A DNA stretch of 64,000 nucleotides from Cryptomeria japonica. Its lineage: Eukaryota; Streptophyta; Pinopsida; Cupressales; Cupressaceae. Of the stretch, positions 10,362 to 21,979 are shown one piece after another. Where the stretch lies: the NCBI RefSeq assembly GCF_030272615.1, contig NC_081409.1, positions 18,602,260 through 18,666,259 of the forward strand, given 5' to 3'. The notes under the pieces were generated by a model that saw nothing but the letters and a program-made list of their open reading frames with translations, was not told where the DNA came from and ran no database searches. The number at the start of each line of letters is the position of its first letter. Within the stretch, counting starts at the first letter, position 1. Made by a program: the position numbers and the translations under genes.

Positions 10362-12022
10362 TGTTGGCATTACAGGCATTAAGTTGTCATTGATGTCAAC
10401 TGTTTTGGAAAGGTCACCGGTAAGTATGAAGTGGTGATCGGTATAAGAAGAAAAAGATATATGATGTCAATCCACTTGTGTGTAAGTAGACAAAAGGAAG
10501 GCTACTGATACACATGAATTGTGTCATCTACTAGTAAAGTAGGCTTACCAATAAGGCATAAACTGGGATGAAGGTTAACCATTTATATTTGATGAAGAGG
10601 CAAAATGTTAAATAAATCACAACAACACTCGGTGAGAAGAATAGAAAGAATAGAATGAAGACATACCGAAAGGCGAGATAAATTGTCAGGTGAATGTGCT
10701 ACCGGTAAAGAGGATGTTTGTTGGCTATACTAGTAAGATGTTGAACCGGTAGTCAATCTTGGTCAACAAAGAATGTCAAAATGACATAGAAAACCAAGTA
10801 GAAGTGGATGTCGACAAACATGATAGCTGGATGCTAGGTGGTAATATTGCACAAGTCGGTGGAGTGTGCATCAACATAACAAGTCAGCAAGTAGTTCGAC
10901 TTTTATGAAGAACCCACAAGTCATGGAGGATTACAAAGGTTTGTGGCTTGAGAAAGACAAGCTAACAAGCAATTGAACTGATCTTGGAAGAAGATCTGAT
11001 CTACATTCCCAGTTGCTGAAGGTAACAGTCGAGCCATTAATGGCGTATAAAAGAGAAAAGAAGAAAAGCATGATGCAAACCTCTAAATTTAAAAAATGCA
11101 CATTGGAATGTGAAACTTTGGTGGTGTTGATTGATGAAATTAAGATTATATCCATGGAAAGGCAGATCAAATAAAATTATATATGGATTGAGTTGGTAAA
11201 GGAAAAACCTAACACGACATTGTTTGAATGTAGTTTTTGGTGGGAATCTTAGATTATAAAATATGTGAGCTCGAGACAAAAATTGATGATGCTTGATGTG
11301 AAGAAGAGTGAAGAGAGCCTTACAAAATAAAGAGACCATCTTCCTTAGAATTTATTCTAAGAAAGTTGTAGAGTGAGGTTGCAGTCGAACCAGTGAAAGG
11401 GTTTAACCGACAAAGATAGAGTACTGGTAACTATTGCAGGTCTAATAGTTAAGCTAACCAGTGAGGTATGATTGATCAAGAAGGCATCCAAGTGTGACAT
11501 AGTATGCTGTGAGGCTGAGAGATGAAGAAGAGAGGCTAAGAGTCAAAGAGAGAAATCTGATAACTGACAATGTGAGACCCAATGAAGAAGAGAAGACTAT
11601 TAACCAACAGAAATCTATTTGATTAAGTGTTACACAACTTATTTTCAACCAGAAGCTATAACTGTATCAAAATCGTATTTCAATGTACATCACCAAGTTG
11701 GACTTTGGTGTAGGGGTTGGTGCTCCTTGGGTTGGTGTCCTAAATCTTTGTAATTCATTATTTCACTTGTGAGGCTAGATTGGAGCAATAGTCTCGAGCA
11801 TCATTTCTCACCAAGGTTTTTCCCATATTGGATTTTTCTTGCACGTTTGGTACTGTGGGCTGCATTTGTGTGTTTGTCTCTTTTGATATTCACATTCGTC
11901 TTACCAGTTTGATTGTTTAGTGCCTAGGGTGATAGCCGGTATTCTAAGGTTTTTTTAAAAAGGGAAAAAGAACTTAGGAATCACTGATTCACCACCCTCT
12001 CAGTGGTACATTATGTTCAATA
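10362..12022 (+). repeat. Element A LTR 3 (3' LTR)
   Basis: The LTR starts TGTTGGCATTACAGG and ends TTCAATA (CA decayed to TA), followed by target-duplication copy GGTAT. It aligns with LTR 1 throughout. The TATA box is at 11255-11263. The terminal hairpin reads ATCACTGA/TCAGTGGT, where a C-to-T change leaves a G:U-compatible pair. Confidence 0.9.
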
Positions 12023-12027
12023 GGTAT

Positions 12028-12935
12028 AGCTTCTAAAAGGTTCTCAAGATGCTGATGGTTATCATGTTTGTGTTCCAGTTGATTGGTAGTGTTGGATTTG
12101 GCTTATGGTGACCTATTTTAGGTTCAGTGCTATTCTGCTAGGTTATGGACTGGTTTATGTAACATGTTAGTGGATGCTCCCAATGTGCTACCAGTTGGAT
12201 TTATTGATTGACTGATGTTGTTTCAGCCTCAGGACTACTTGGGTTATCATTTGTTTGTAGATTTATGTAATGGATTTATTGTATAACCTTTTAGGTAGCC
12301 GACCTAATTGTTTAGGTCCCGGGTTTGTATATATATGATGTAAGATCTTTTTATAGATCATAGGATGGATAATGGGTTATGGGATTATTTGTGTGCGAAT
12401 AAAGTTGTAATCATATGCAGAGGTTTTGGTCAATAATAAGTGATTGAATTAGGTTTGTGTAAGAGGTTTAAGACCTCTGGTATTAAGCTTAACCGGAACT
12501 GTAGTCAGGCATAAGAGATGATATTCATGTAGTTCATTCTTTTTTCCAGATTGTAGTCTAGAGATCTTTTGTAGTAAGTGAGGCTCCTTTGTGATGAACA
12601 GTGCGCTCTAGGAAGTGTGCCTTCCTTCATGTGCATGACCCTTACTATAATAACATACTTGCTACAAAAATATCATTTGATTGTGGGTAGGGTTTCCCAC
12701 TATGGTTTTTCCCTTTACCGGGTTTTCCATGTACAAATCTTGGTGTTATGTGTTGTGGATGCATGGTATTTGGATTATGATTTATGTTTGTGCTTAATTG
12801 ATATATCTTCTATTTTAGTATTTGGTTTATGCATTCTGGTAAAAAGTTTTGTGTGCTTAAAGTTTCATAATTTGCTGACAACTGATTTTGTCCCCCCCCC
12901 CCCCCGCTCTCAGTTGTCTACCGATTATCCTAAAA
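12028..12935 (+). repeat. Element B 5' LTR, right fragment
   Basis: This resumes the B LTR immediately after array A (AGCTTCTAAAAGG against GGCTTCTAGAAGG at 25869). It ends TAAAA (TAACA in the 3' LTR), directly before the primer site. The terminal hairpin is intact: GACAACTGA (12877-12885) and TCAGTTGTC (12910-12918) flank a loop with 14 consecutive C. A second hairpin, TATGG/CCATG, lies at 12701-12731. Confidence 0.88.
12298..12336 (+). promoter_or_regulatory. Element B LTR promoter module
   Basis: GCCGAC (12298-12303) overlaps a perfect 7-bp inverted repeat, GACCTAA (12301-12307) and TTAGGTC (12312-12318). A TATATATAT box follows at 12328-12336. The same order and spacing recur in LTRs of C, F and H. 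GCCGAC equals the core of the plant drought/cold-responsive DRE/CRT element; any such role here is inference. Confidence 0.5.
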
Positions 12936-12937
12936 AT

Positions 12938-12949
12938 TGGTATCAGAGC
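12938..12949 (+). other. Primer-binding site of B (tRNA-iMet)
   Basis: TGGTATCAGAGC lies two bases after the LTR end and is an exact plant Copia primer site complementary to initiator tRNA-Met. Confidence 0.9.
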
Positions 12950-12991
12950 TTGGTCCTCTTTGCAGAATCTTAACAGCTTGAATAAGATCAT

Positions 12992-13946
12992 ATGTCAAAT
13001 AATCATTCAACTTCAATTGCTTACTGAAAGGACAACCCTAGGCTTGAAGGAATAAATTACAGAGTATGGAAGCTTCAGATGGAGACTCATTATAGATGTC
13101 TTAGCAAAGAGATTTGGGAGATCACTAAGAAAGGCAATACTCCTTATGATTCGACATATGACAATCCTCCTTTGACAGACTTGGATAAGAACATTGAAAA
13201 TGATTGCATAGCTAGAGAAACCCTTTTGAGCGCCCTTTCAAATAAGCAAGTAATGAGAATAATAGATAAATCATCTGCAAAAGCTATATGAGATAAGTTG
13301 GAGACTCTGAATGAAGGTGTCCCTATTGTTAAAATTGATAAAGTTGATGGTTACCAGGTGAGATATGAGAATATGAGAATGGAGAAAGATGAAAGAATTG
13401 CTTCTTTTATGGAAAGAGTCAATGGAATTGTCTTGAGAATTCAATGCTATGGTGGATCTTGAGCGAAGATGAGATTGCTTCTAAAGTATTAAGAGCTTTG
13501 CCACCGGATTACATGATGAAGGCTAATACAATCAATGAGCTAAGAACAATGTCTAACACTTTTGTCAATAGGGATATTCTAGTTGGAAATTTATCTTCTT
13601 TTGAGCTTGAAGAATTTGGTCTTCAACGAGTAACAAAGACAAATTCTGCATTCAAGGCATCTACATTATCAATCGACAAGAGTGATTGGAAATAATTATA
13701 TGTGAAGGAATTGGAGGATATGAAGAAATAAGATGAAGAGCTTGAGCAACTTGAAGCCTTATTTGGAAGAAGAGTACCTAAAGGTCCAACAAGAAGTATG
13801 AAGATAAATCACCTTTCAAATGTCATTTTGCACCTAATAAGATAGGTCATTTTGCACCTAGATGTCCTAAGAGAAATTCAGGATTTGAAGAAAAAGATAG
13901 AAGATATTTTAAGCCTAACCATGAATATCTGAACAAGCATAAGTAC
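12992..13946 (+). pseudogene. gag: Element B gag
   Basis: The ATG at 12992 is the first after the primer site and is followed by NPRLEGINYRVWKLQMETHY, the typical start of a Copia gag. Stops occur near 13025 and 13289. The frame shifts between 13291 and 13444, after which the UBN2-type core continues (SEDEIASKVLRALPP, about 13459). The CCHC knuckle is destroyed: a 12-bp copy of CATTTTGCACCT (13824-13835) has replaced the second Cys region and is identical to 13848-13859. Relatives C, F and H keep an intact knuckle here. Confidence 0.88.
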
Positions 13947-15420
13947 ATGAGGAACACGAACAAATCATGCTACTATGTTGTAGAGGAAGGTGTGACTAAA
14001 GATTCTAATGATGAACCAACAAAAGATTCAGCTAGTGGATCCGACAATGGAAAGGAATGGGTATTCATAGCTATCAAGGAAGATGTTCCGGAACCTGTCA
14101 TTCAAAACAAAGAGAAGGCCCTTGCTGCTAAATTTAAAGACAAGGATGAATGGGTGATAGATAGTGGATGCTCACATCATATGACTGAAGATAAAAGAAA
14201 ATTTCTATCTATGCAAGAATTTGATGGAGGTCTGGTCAGATTTGGAGATGACAAAGCATGCATGATTAGAGGAAGAGGAACCATATGATTGGATGCTAAG
14301 CATAACACTGATAATGTCTATTATGTAGAAGGTTTAAGGCATAATATTTTGAGTGTAGGAAAATTGGTGGATAAAGGATTTCAATTACAATTCAAAGATG
14401 GAAAATGCAAAATCATCAACAGATCTGGATTAGAGATTGCAACTGGTACTTAGACTAAAGGTAACATCTTTCATTTGAACTCCAGTGAGAAGACATGTTT
14501 GATTGCACATATTGATGAGAGTTGGCTATGACATAAGAGGTTGTGTCATGTAAATTTTGATTGCATTGTGAAGATCAGTTCAACTAAGGTAGTTAGAGAT
14601 ATACCTAAGATTGTGAAGCCTTATTATCTAATATGTAATGAATGTCAAATGGGTAAACAAGTCAAAACTTCTTTTAAGAGCATACAAGACAAATTTAATG
14701 ATATTATTGATCTTATTCATACTGATTTGTGTGGTCCTGCTAGAATAAGAAGTTTTTAGGGTGATAGATATTTCATGCTAATCATTGATGATTATTCTAG
14801 AATGATGTGGGTTACTTTTCTAAGGGAGAAATTTGAAGCCTTTGAAAAATTCAAGATCTTTAAAGCTATGGTTGAGACACAGATAGGATTGAAGATCAAA
14901 TGCTTAAGATTTGATTAGGGTGGTGAATTCACATCCGATGAATTTAACAGTTATTGTGAGAAACATGGCATAAGGAGACAGTTTTCTGCACCCTGAACAC
15001 CTCAGCAGAATGGTGTTGTGGAAAAAAAAAATAGAACAATCCTAGATGCAGCTAGAATTATGATGATGAAAGCTAATTTGCCTCATATCTATTGGAGAGA
15101 AGTTATGAGCATGACGGTATACACATTCAATAGAGTTCACATCAAAGGAGACACTGGTAAGACACCTTATGAGTTATGTTTTGGTCATACACCCACAGTT
15201 AAGTACTTCAGAATCTTTGGTAGTAAATGCTATATCAAAAGAGATGATTCCATCAGAAAATTTGATCCTAGATGTGATGAGGAATATTTATTGGTTATTC
15301 AAATGAAATAAAAACATAGATGTTATAGCAAAAGATTGCAGAGAATTGTGGAGACCACTAATGTCAAGGTGAAGAGGAATAGAGAGGTCAAATCAAAACT
15401 TATGAGAGAGAACCGGAAGT
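13947..15420 (+). pseudogene. pol: Element B protease and integrase
   Basis: Frame 3 gives the protease site EWVIDSGCSHHMT (about 14149) with catalytic Asp intact. A stop follows near 14288, then the HHCC finger LCHVNFDCIVKIS (about 14542) and the integrase start IHTDLCGPAR (about 14715) with its first Asp intact. In the second catalytic block a stop replaces the residue after the Asp (about 14918). VVEKKNRT (about 15015) and FGSKCYIKR (about 15220) mark the end of the core. Several frameshifts make it non-functional. Confidence 0.88.
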
Positions 15421-16438
15421 GGAAATGATCATAACCGATATGGTAGTACCTAGACCAGAACAAAATGTTGAACCAATTACCCTGGCAGTTTCAAAAAATT
15501 TAACAGTAACTGTAGATTAGAGTAGAGAAATAGAAAGTCAAAAGACTCCTAGGTATGTAAGGTTGAATCATTCTGAAGATCATAGCAAAGGAGTAATGAC
15601 AAGAAGAAGGTTGGCAGCTGAAGAGCTATGTTTAATTTCTCAAATTGAACCGGCATCAGTAGTTGAGGCATATAATGATGAATGTTGGATGAAAGCTATG
15701 GAATAGGAATTGGATTAGATATAAAAGAACAATACATCGACTTTAGTTCCCCAACCTAAAAATAAAAATGTTATCGGAAATAAATGGGTTTTTAAGAATA
15801 AATTGAATGGAGATGGACAAGTTGTGAGGAACAAAGCTAGATTGGTTTGAAAATAATATTCTTAGAAGGAAGGAAATGATTATGATGACACTTTTGCTCT
15901 GGTAGCTAGGTTTGAAGCTGTGAAATTATTTCTTGCTTATGGTTCCCATAAGAAATACAAGGTTTATCAAATGGATGTTAAGTGTGCATTTCTAAATGGA
16001 GATGTTGAAGAGGAAGTCTACATTGAGCAGCCTAATGGATTTTCATTTTTAAATGACAAAAATATGGTTTGCAGATTGGGGAAAACTTTATATTGATTGA
16101 AGCAAGCCCCTAGAGCTTGGTATGCTAGATTGGACAAATATCTTTTGAAGCTTGGTTTCACTAAAGGTAATGCTGATAGTAACTTGTATTATAAGATCAC
16201 TAATGATGACATATTGATTATTGAGGTCTTTGTTGATGATATCATTTTTGGAGGTGAGGAAAAGTTATGTATGGAATTCTTTGATAATATGAAGAATGAA
16301 TTTGAGATGTCTATGATTGGAGAAATGAGATGTTTCTTAGGTTTGCAGATTACTCAGATTGATAAAGGTATTTTCATATGTCAAACTAAGTATGTTAGAG
16401 AATTGTTGAAGAAATTTTCTATGGAAAATTCTAAACCA
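15421..16438 (+). pseudogene. pol: Element B reverse transcriptase, N-terminal part
   Basis: This carries RT blocks VIGNKWVFKNKLNGDGQ (about 15770), [13 protein letters not shown] (about 15966), [11 protein letters not shown] (about 16100) and an intact catalytic FVDDIIFGG (about 16232). It is interrupted at SKP (16438) by element C. The target duplication is AACCA (16434-16438) on this side and AACCG (23090-23094) on the other. The reading resumes at 23095. Confidence 0.9.
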
Positions 16439-17446
16439 TGTTGGTATTATGGATGACTTCGTCATATGTTGCATTGGTTTTGTCATTGATGTCAACACTT
16501 ATCCTTCTGGAGGTCTACATTGTTGATTTGGCACTCTCGTTATATTGGTTTGTTGATGCACCGACACATTGTGGTCCCAATATGGATATTGGCTTATGCA
16601 CAGTTATTGGTATATATTTTACCGGTATCTCAGGAAGTTGATGATGACTTGTTATCATCTGGAGATCATTTGGTTATGTTGAAGACATGGATGGGATGTT
16701 TTCATTTGGTGTTTTGCATATTGGACTAATCGGGTTCACATATTTGCCTTAACTGACAAATAGGTCCAGGTTATGAACCGATATAGGAAATCATGTTCCA
16801 GATTAGCACGACACATTTTGGAAATGGTTTATTAATTGGATAATGTGTAAATGTATTGAGGCCGATATATTGTATTCCACCAAGACTTATTTTGTAATTG
16901 ATTTAAATGTAATATCTTTTAGTAGCTGACCTAACTGGTAGGTCTTAGGTTTTGTATAAATAATTATAAGATCTTATCTAAAAGAGAGTGTGTGTATGTG
17001 AATGTATTGAAGATTATTGTGAAGAGAAGATCTTTGTGCGAATCACACATATATTATCTGAAGGTTGAAGGAGAGGTTATGAAGGTATTTGGTCCTCATG
17101 CACAAAGCTTAAACCGATATTGAATCTGGCATTGTTGATGCTAAATTGAAGCAGTGCATTGATTATTGGATTTAACCATCCAACTATGTAGTCAGTGTGA
17201 CTCCTAATTTTGTGATTGGCTAGTGAGCTCTAGGTGGTTGACCTTTTTGCATGTGCATTGATTATTGTCATGTGTTGTGGATTTTGTTTTCCTTTTTGTT
17301 TTATGCATTAAGTTGTACTGGTATCACTATAACTGTTAATCTGTTTTACCGACACTGGGTTTCAAGTTGGAATAATTTATTTTGGGTTATAATTTATTGA
17401 CACCTGATTCACCCCCCCTCTCAGTTTTCCTTCCTGGTTCCTAACA
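16439..17446 (+). repeat. Element C 5' LTR
   Basis: It is about 100 bp shorter than the 3' LTR because a deletion near 17256-17265 removed the conserved CGTGG/CCACG hairpin (kept at 22865-22894). The terminal C-rich hairpin is partly decayed (GACACCTGA at the left arm). The promoter module shows CpG decay, GCTGAC at 16925-16930. Confidence 0.9.
16925..16962 (+). promoter_or_regulatory. Element C LTR promoter module
   Basis: GCTGAC (GCCGAC at 22466-22471 in the 3' LTR) leads into GACCTA (16928-16933) and its perfect inverted copy TAGGTC (16939-16944). The TATA box TATAAATA is at 16955-16962 (22496-22503 in the 3' LTR). Confidence 0.5.
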
Positions 17447-17448
17447 AT

Positions 17449-17460
17449 TGGTATCAGAGC
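17449..17460 (+). other. Primer-binding site of C (tRNA-iMet)
   Basis: TGGTATCAGAGC is exact and lies two bases after the LTR end, as in B. Confidence 0.9.
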
Positions 17461-17504
17461 TTAGTCCTCTTTTTTGCAGAAGCCTAACAACTTGAGGAGA
17501 TCCT

Positions 17505-18480
17505 ATGGCAGCAAATATCTTCAGGAAGGACAGTCCCAAACTTGATGGAACTAACTATGGTATATGGAAGATCAGAATGGAGACACATCTGAATTGCATT
17601 GGAAGAGATATATGAGCTGTTAAAAAGAATGGCTATGTTGCTCCTAATCAGAACAATCCTAATCCACCAACATTAGCTAAAGATTTGGAGAATGATTACA
17701 AAGCAAGAGAAGCACCTCTAAGCGCATTATCAGATCAACAAATCATGGGATTATCAGACAGATCTACAAAAAAATCTATTTGGGATAAACTGGAAACATT
17801 GAATGAATGTGATTCCACTATCAAAATTGCAAAACTGGAATGTTACCGGGTCAGGTATGAAAATTTTAAAATGGAAGAGGATGAAAGAATTTATGCATTT
17901 ATGGAAAGAGGTAATGAAATTGTTTTAGGAATACAATGTTGTGGAGGATCTTTAAGTGAAGATGAAATTGTTTTTAAAGTTTTAAGAGCTTTGCCACCGG
18001 CTTACAAAATAAAAGTAACAATCATTAATGAGTTGAGAACAATGCCTAATACATCAATATCTAGAGATACATTGGTCGGAAAACTTTCAGCATTTGAGCT
18101 TGAAGAATTTGGTCTTGTTGCTACAGTCAAGACTAATATAGCTTTCAAAGGATCATCATCATCAACATCATCATCATCATCTAACAAATCTAATTGGAAA
18201 GCACTTTATGCAAAACAACTTGAAGATATCAGAAGAGAAAATGAAGAACTTGAAGAACTTGAAGCACTATTTGCAAGGAAGATGCCTAAAGGTCCAACAG
18301 GAAGTAAGTATGAAGGTAAAGCACCTTTCAAATGTTTTAATTGTAATAAAGTTGGTCATATGGTGTCTAGGTGTTCTGATAGACATTGAAGACTAAGAGA
18401 TGAGGCAAAGAGAACATATAAACCTAACCCTTAATATCAGAGATACAGATTTAAGAAAAACAGAGAAGTCATGTTACTAT
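17505..18480 (+). pseudogene. gag: Element C gag
   Basis: The ATG at 17505 opens a frame with KDSPKLDGTNYGIWKIRMET, a normal Copia gag N-terminus. A TGG-to-TGA-type stop occurs in RDI-stop-AV (about 17613). From 17685 the frame is open through the UBN2 core (LSEDEIVFKVLRALPPAYK) and a serine run encoded by a TCA-type repeat (about 18150-18180) to an intact knuckle, CFNCNKVGHMVSRC (about 18332). A stop follows the knuckle at 18387-18389 and the frame then changes. Gag of H and F is closely similar. Confidence 0.9.
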
Positions 18481-19760
18481 GCAGATGAAGGTGTTACAGA
18501 TTATTCTGATGAAGATCCAACAGATAGTGGATGGGCATTTGTTGCAATAAAAGAAGATCAACCAACACCTATTGTCAAACTGGTAGAGCGGGCATTAGCA
18601 ACAAAAAATGAAGAAAAGGATGAATGGATCATTGATAGTGGATGCTTGCATCATATGACTAGTGATAAAAAAAATTCTTATCATTATAGGAATATCATGG
18701 AGTTCAAGTAAAATTTGGGGATGACAAAGCTTGCTTAATCAAAGGAAGAGGCACTATATCTTTGCTATTATGAAATATGCTCCAAATGTAACAGAGCTAG
18801 TGGATCTAGAAGTACTCAACATTAAACCCTAATTTGATTGGAGAAGAATTAGTTTGACAATGTTTATTATGTTGAAGGTTTAAAGCATAATATTTGAGTG
18901 TTGGTCAGTTCGTAGGAAAAAGATTTCAATTACAATTCAAGAATGGAAAATGCAAAATCATAAACTGAACTGGATTGGAGATTGCAACTGGTAATCAGAC
19001 TAAAGGTAATATCTTTCATTTGAATACCAGCGATAAGACATGTTTGATTGCTCAGATTGATGAAAGTTGGTTATGGCATAAAAGACTCTGTCATGTGAAT
19101 TTTGATTGCATTGTAAAGATTAGTTCAACCAAGGCAGTAAGGGATTTACCTAAGATTGTGAAACCTCATAATTTGGGAGGTAAGGAATGTAAAATGGAAA
19201 AGCAAGTTAGAACAACATTTAAGAGAATTTATGAGAAATCCAATAATATTCTTGATTTAATTCATACTAATTTATGTGGTCCAACAAGAACAAGAAGTCC
19301 TCAGGGTGATAGATACTTTATGCTGATAATTGATGATTATTCTAAATATTTTTAAGATCTGATCAAGGAGGAGAATCTACATCTAGGGAATTCAATGCGT
19401 GAAGAAAATGGAATCAAAAGACAAATATCAGCACCCCAGACACCCCAACAGAATGAAGTTGTGGAAAGGAAGAAAAAACTATAATGGATGCAACAAGAAC
19501 CATGATGATGGAAGCAAATCTACCTCATATGTACTAGAAAGAAACAATAAATACAATGCTTTATACTTTCAATAGAGTTCACATCAAAGGTGAAACCGGC
19601 AAGACCCCTTATGAACTATGGTTTGGTCATATTCCTACTCTTAGATATTTCAAAATATTTGGAAGCAAATGTTATATTAGGAGAGATGAGTCTATTGACA
19701 AATTTGATCCTAGAAGTGATGAAGGAACATTTCTTGGTTATTAAGCAAGACATATAGATG
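18481..19760 (+). pseudogene. pol: Element C protease and integrase, with insertion and deletion
   Basis: The protease site EWIIDSGCLHHMT (about 18620) is intact. About 90 bp of unrelated sequence (18763-18852) then replace roughly 20 bp found in H and F. The HHCC finger WLWHKRLCHVNFDC (about 19068) is good. The integrase start reads IHTNLCGPTR, with the first catalytic Asp changed to Asn. At about 19345 a deletion of roughly 100 bp removes sequence up to the second catalytic block. The C-terminal FGSKCYIRR block (about 19660) remains. Confidence 0.88.
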
Positions 19761-21637
19761 TTATAATAAAAGATTGCAGAAAATCATTGAGAGTACTAAT
19801 GTGAAGATAGATGAACATTTTAGAGGAGAATCAAGATCTATAAGTTCTGAACCAGCAATAGAAATGATTGTAAATGAACTGGAACAAATTACAACAGAAC
19901 AAAATGTAGAACCAGTCGCACCGACATCATCAGAGAACTCAACTGTGACTGACGAACAACAACCTATGAATGCAAATCAGAATAAACCTAGGTATGTAAG
20001 ATTGAATCACTCAGAAAATCAGATAATTGGAAATAAAAATCAAGGTGTTATGACAAGAGGAAGATTGACAAATGAAGAGGTATATTTAATTTCTCAAGTT
20101 GAACTAGCATCATATGTTGAAGCATGTCAAGATAAGCATTGGATAAAAGCAATGGAAGAAGAATTAGAACAGATTGAAAAAAAATAATACTTGGACATTA
20201 GTTCCCTAGCCTAAAGACAAAAATATAATTGGAACTAAATGGGTATTTAGAAATAAAATTAATGAAGAAGGTGAAGTAATCATAAAAAAAGCAACATTAG
20301 TTTGTAAAGGTTATTCTCAGAAAGAAGGAATTGATTATAATGAAACCTTTGCACCGGTAGCCAGAATTGAAGTAGTAAGACTATTTCTTGCATTTGCAGC
20401 TCACAAGAACTATAAAGTTTATCAGATGGATGTAAAATGTGCATTTTTGAATGGAGATCTTGAAGAAGAAGTTTACATTGAGAAGCCTGATGGATTCTCA
20501 TTACCAGATGATAAGGATATGGTTTGCAGATTAAGAAAAGCTTTATATGGATTAAAGCAAGCTCCCAAAGCTTGGTATGCTAGACTGGATAAATATCTTT
20601 TAAAGCTAGGATACACAAAAGGTAATGCTGACAGTAATTTGTATTACAAAGTTACCAATGATGATATTTTGGTTATTGAAGTATTTGTGGATGATATCAT
20701 TTTTGGAGGAGAAGAAGAGCTATGCAAAGACTTTTCTAACAAGATGCAAGAGGAATTTGAAATGTCTATGATTGGAGAGATACAAATTTTTCTAGCTTTG
20801 CAGATTTCTCAAACAAATAAAGATATATTCATTTGTCAAACAAAATACTTGAAGGAAATTTTGAAGAAATTTGGAATGGAAAACTCCAAACTAGTAAGCA
20901 CTCCTATGACTACAACTGATAAAATGACATCAAAAGATGATTCAGCTCCTATAAATCCGACAAGGTACAAATCTATGATTGGAGGGTTACTGTATTTGAC
21001 ACAAACCAGACCTGATATAATGAATGCAATATGTATTGTTTCAAGATTTCAAATAAATCCTAAAGAAAATCATGAAACTGTAGTAAAAATGATTTTCCGG
21101 TGCCTGCAAGGCACAACAAATCTTGCTTTATGGTATTCTAAGGATGACAATTTTGAGTTATGTGTATATACATATACAAATTGGGCAGGAGATGTGGATG
21201 ACATAAAGAGTACCACTGGTGGAGCATTCTTTCTTGGCAGAAGATTAATTTCATGGATCAACAAGAAGCAGACCTGCACATCATTATCTACAACAGAAGC
21301 AGAATATGTTATAACAGTAACTAATTGCACTCAGGTATTATGGATCAAGCAAATGTTGAAGGATATCAAGGTAAAATGCAAAGAACCGATAATTATTCAC
21401 TGTGATAACTCAACAACAATAGATATATCAAAGAATCTGGTATTTCACTCTAAAACAAAGCATGTTTCTATTAAGTATAATTTTCTGAAAGAAAACGTTG
21501 AAGCAAATGAAGTGAGATTGGTTTATGTGAACACTAAAGACCAAATTGCAGATATTTTTACAAAGCATTTGCCTAAGGAGTCATTTGAATATCTCAGAGA
21601 GAAGCTTGGGGTAATCACCCCACCGATAGAGACTTAA
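19761..21637 (+). pseudogene. pol: Element C reverse transcriptase-RNase H (mostly open)
   Basis: A linker and RT N-terminus (19774-20187) end at a frameshift in a run of A (about 20180). From 20426 a 403-codon frame runs to TAA-type end 21635-21637. It contains [31 protein letters not shown], the catalytic FVDDIIFGG (about 20687), [15 protein letters not shown] and RNase H ([16 protein letters not shown], about 21210, through STTEAEYV and HCDN). Key RT and RNase H residues are present. This is the best-preserved polymerase in the window but lacks a functional upstream frame. Confidence 0.92.
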
Positions 21638-21979
21638 ATGATGTAGTTTGGCATCAAACCGACATGGACTAACAAAAAAATCTTTTTCCGGCCTTGATGA
21701 AGGAGAGCTATTTCTTAGGGCGAGTAGTTAGCTATATGTTATGTTATGTTTGATTTTTGACCGTTGTGACATTTGATGTCAAAGAGGGAGAGATGTCTGT
21801 GGAAAGACATTGTTGTACTTTGAAGATTGGAGAGAGATGTATTTTGGTTTTGGTTATACTGTTTCTATTTTTGGTACAAAACTTTGTGATTGATCTGTTT
21901 AAGGGAGATTGTTGGCATTCTGTTTTGGCACTTAGATGTTTTTCCATCTAGTGTTGCCATCAATGCCAAAGGGGGAGAT
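21638..21979 (+). other. Element C 3' untranslated region and polypurine tract
   Basis: The final polypurine tract AAAGGGGGAGAT (21968-21979) abuts the 3' LTR. About 65 bp upstream, GGGAGATTGTTGGCATTC (about 21903) resembles a second polypurine-tract/LTR junction. TTGCCATCAATG, just upstream of the true tract, pairs with CATTGATGTC inside the LTR. Confidence 0.75.

Larger units (their letters stand above)
199..12022 (+). mobile_element. Copia array A: LTR-internal-LTR-internal-LTR
   Basis: Three LTRs of one family (199-1851, 7379-7756 partial, 10362-12022) alternate with two internal regions, one nearly complete (A1) and one 5'-deleted (A2). The whole array is flanked by GGTGC (194-198) and GGTAT (12023-12027). 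The uninterrupted site in the B 3' LTR reads GGTGT, so each flank differs from it by one transition. A single target duplication around three LTRs implies one integration followed by recombination between LTRs rather than two separate insertions. Both internal regions are full of stops and frameshifts. Confidence 0.88.

Noticed and set aside
7379..12022. A2 as an independent second insertion
   Set aside because: There is no target duplication between A1 and A2, they share an LTR and several stop codons, and one duplication flanks the whole array.
12578..12973. 131-codon frame in the B 5' LTR end
   Set aside because: It spans the LTR poly-C tract and primer site, and a non-coding LTR explains it fully.
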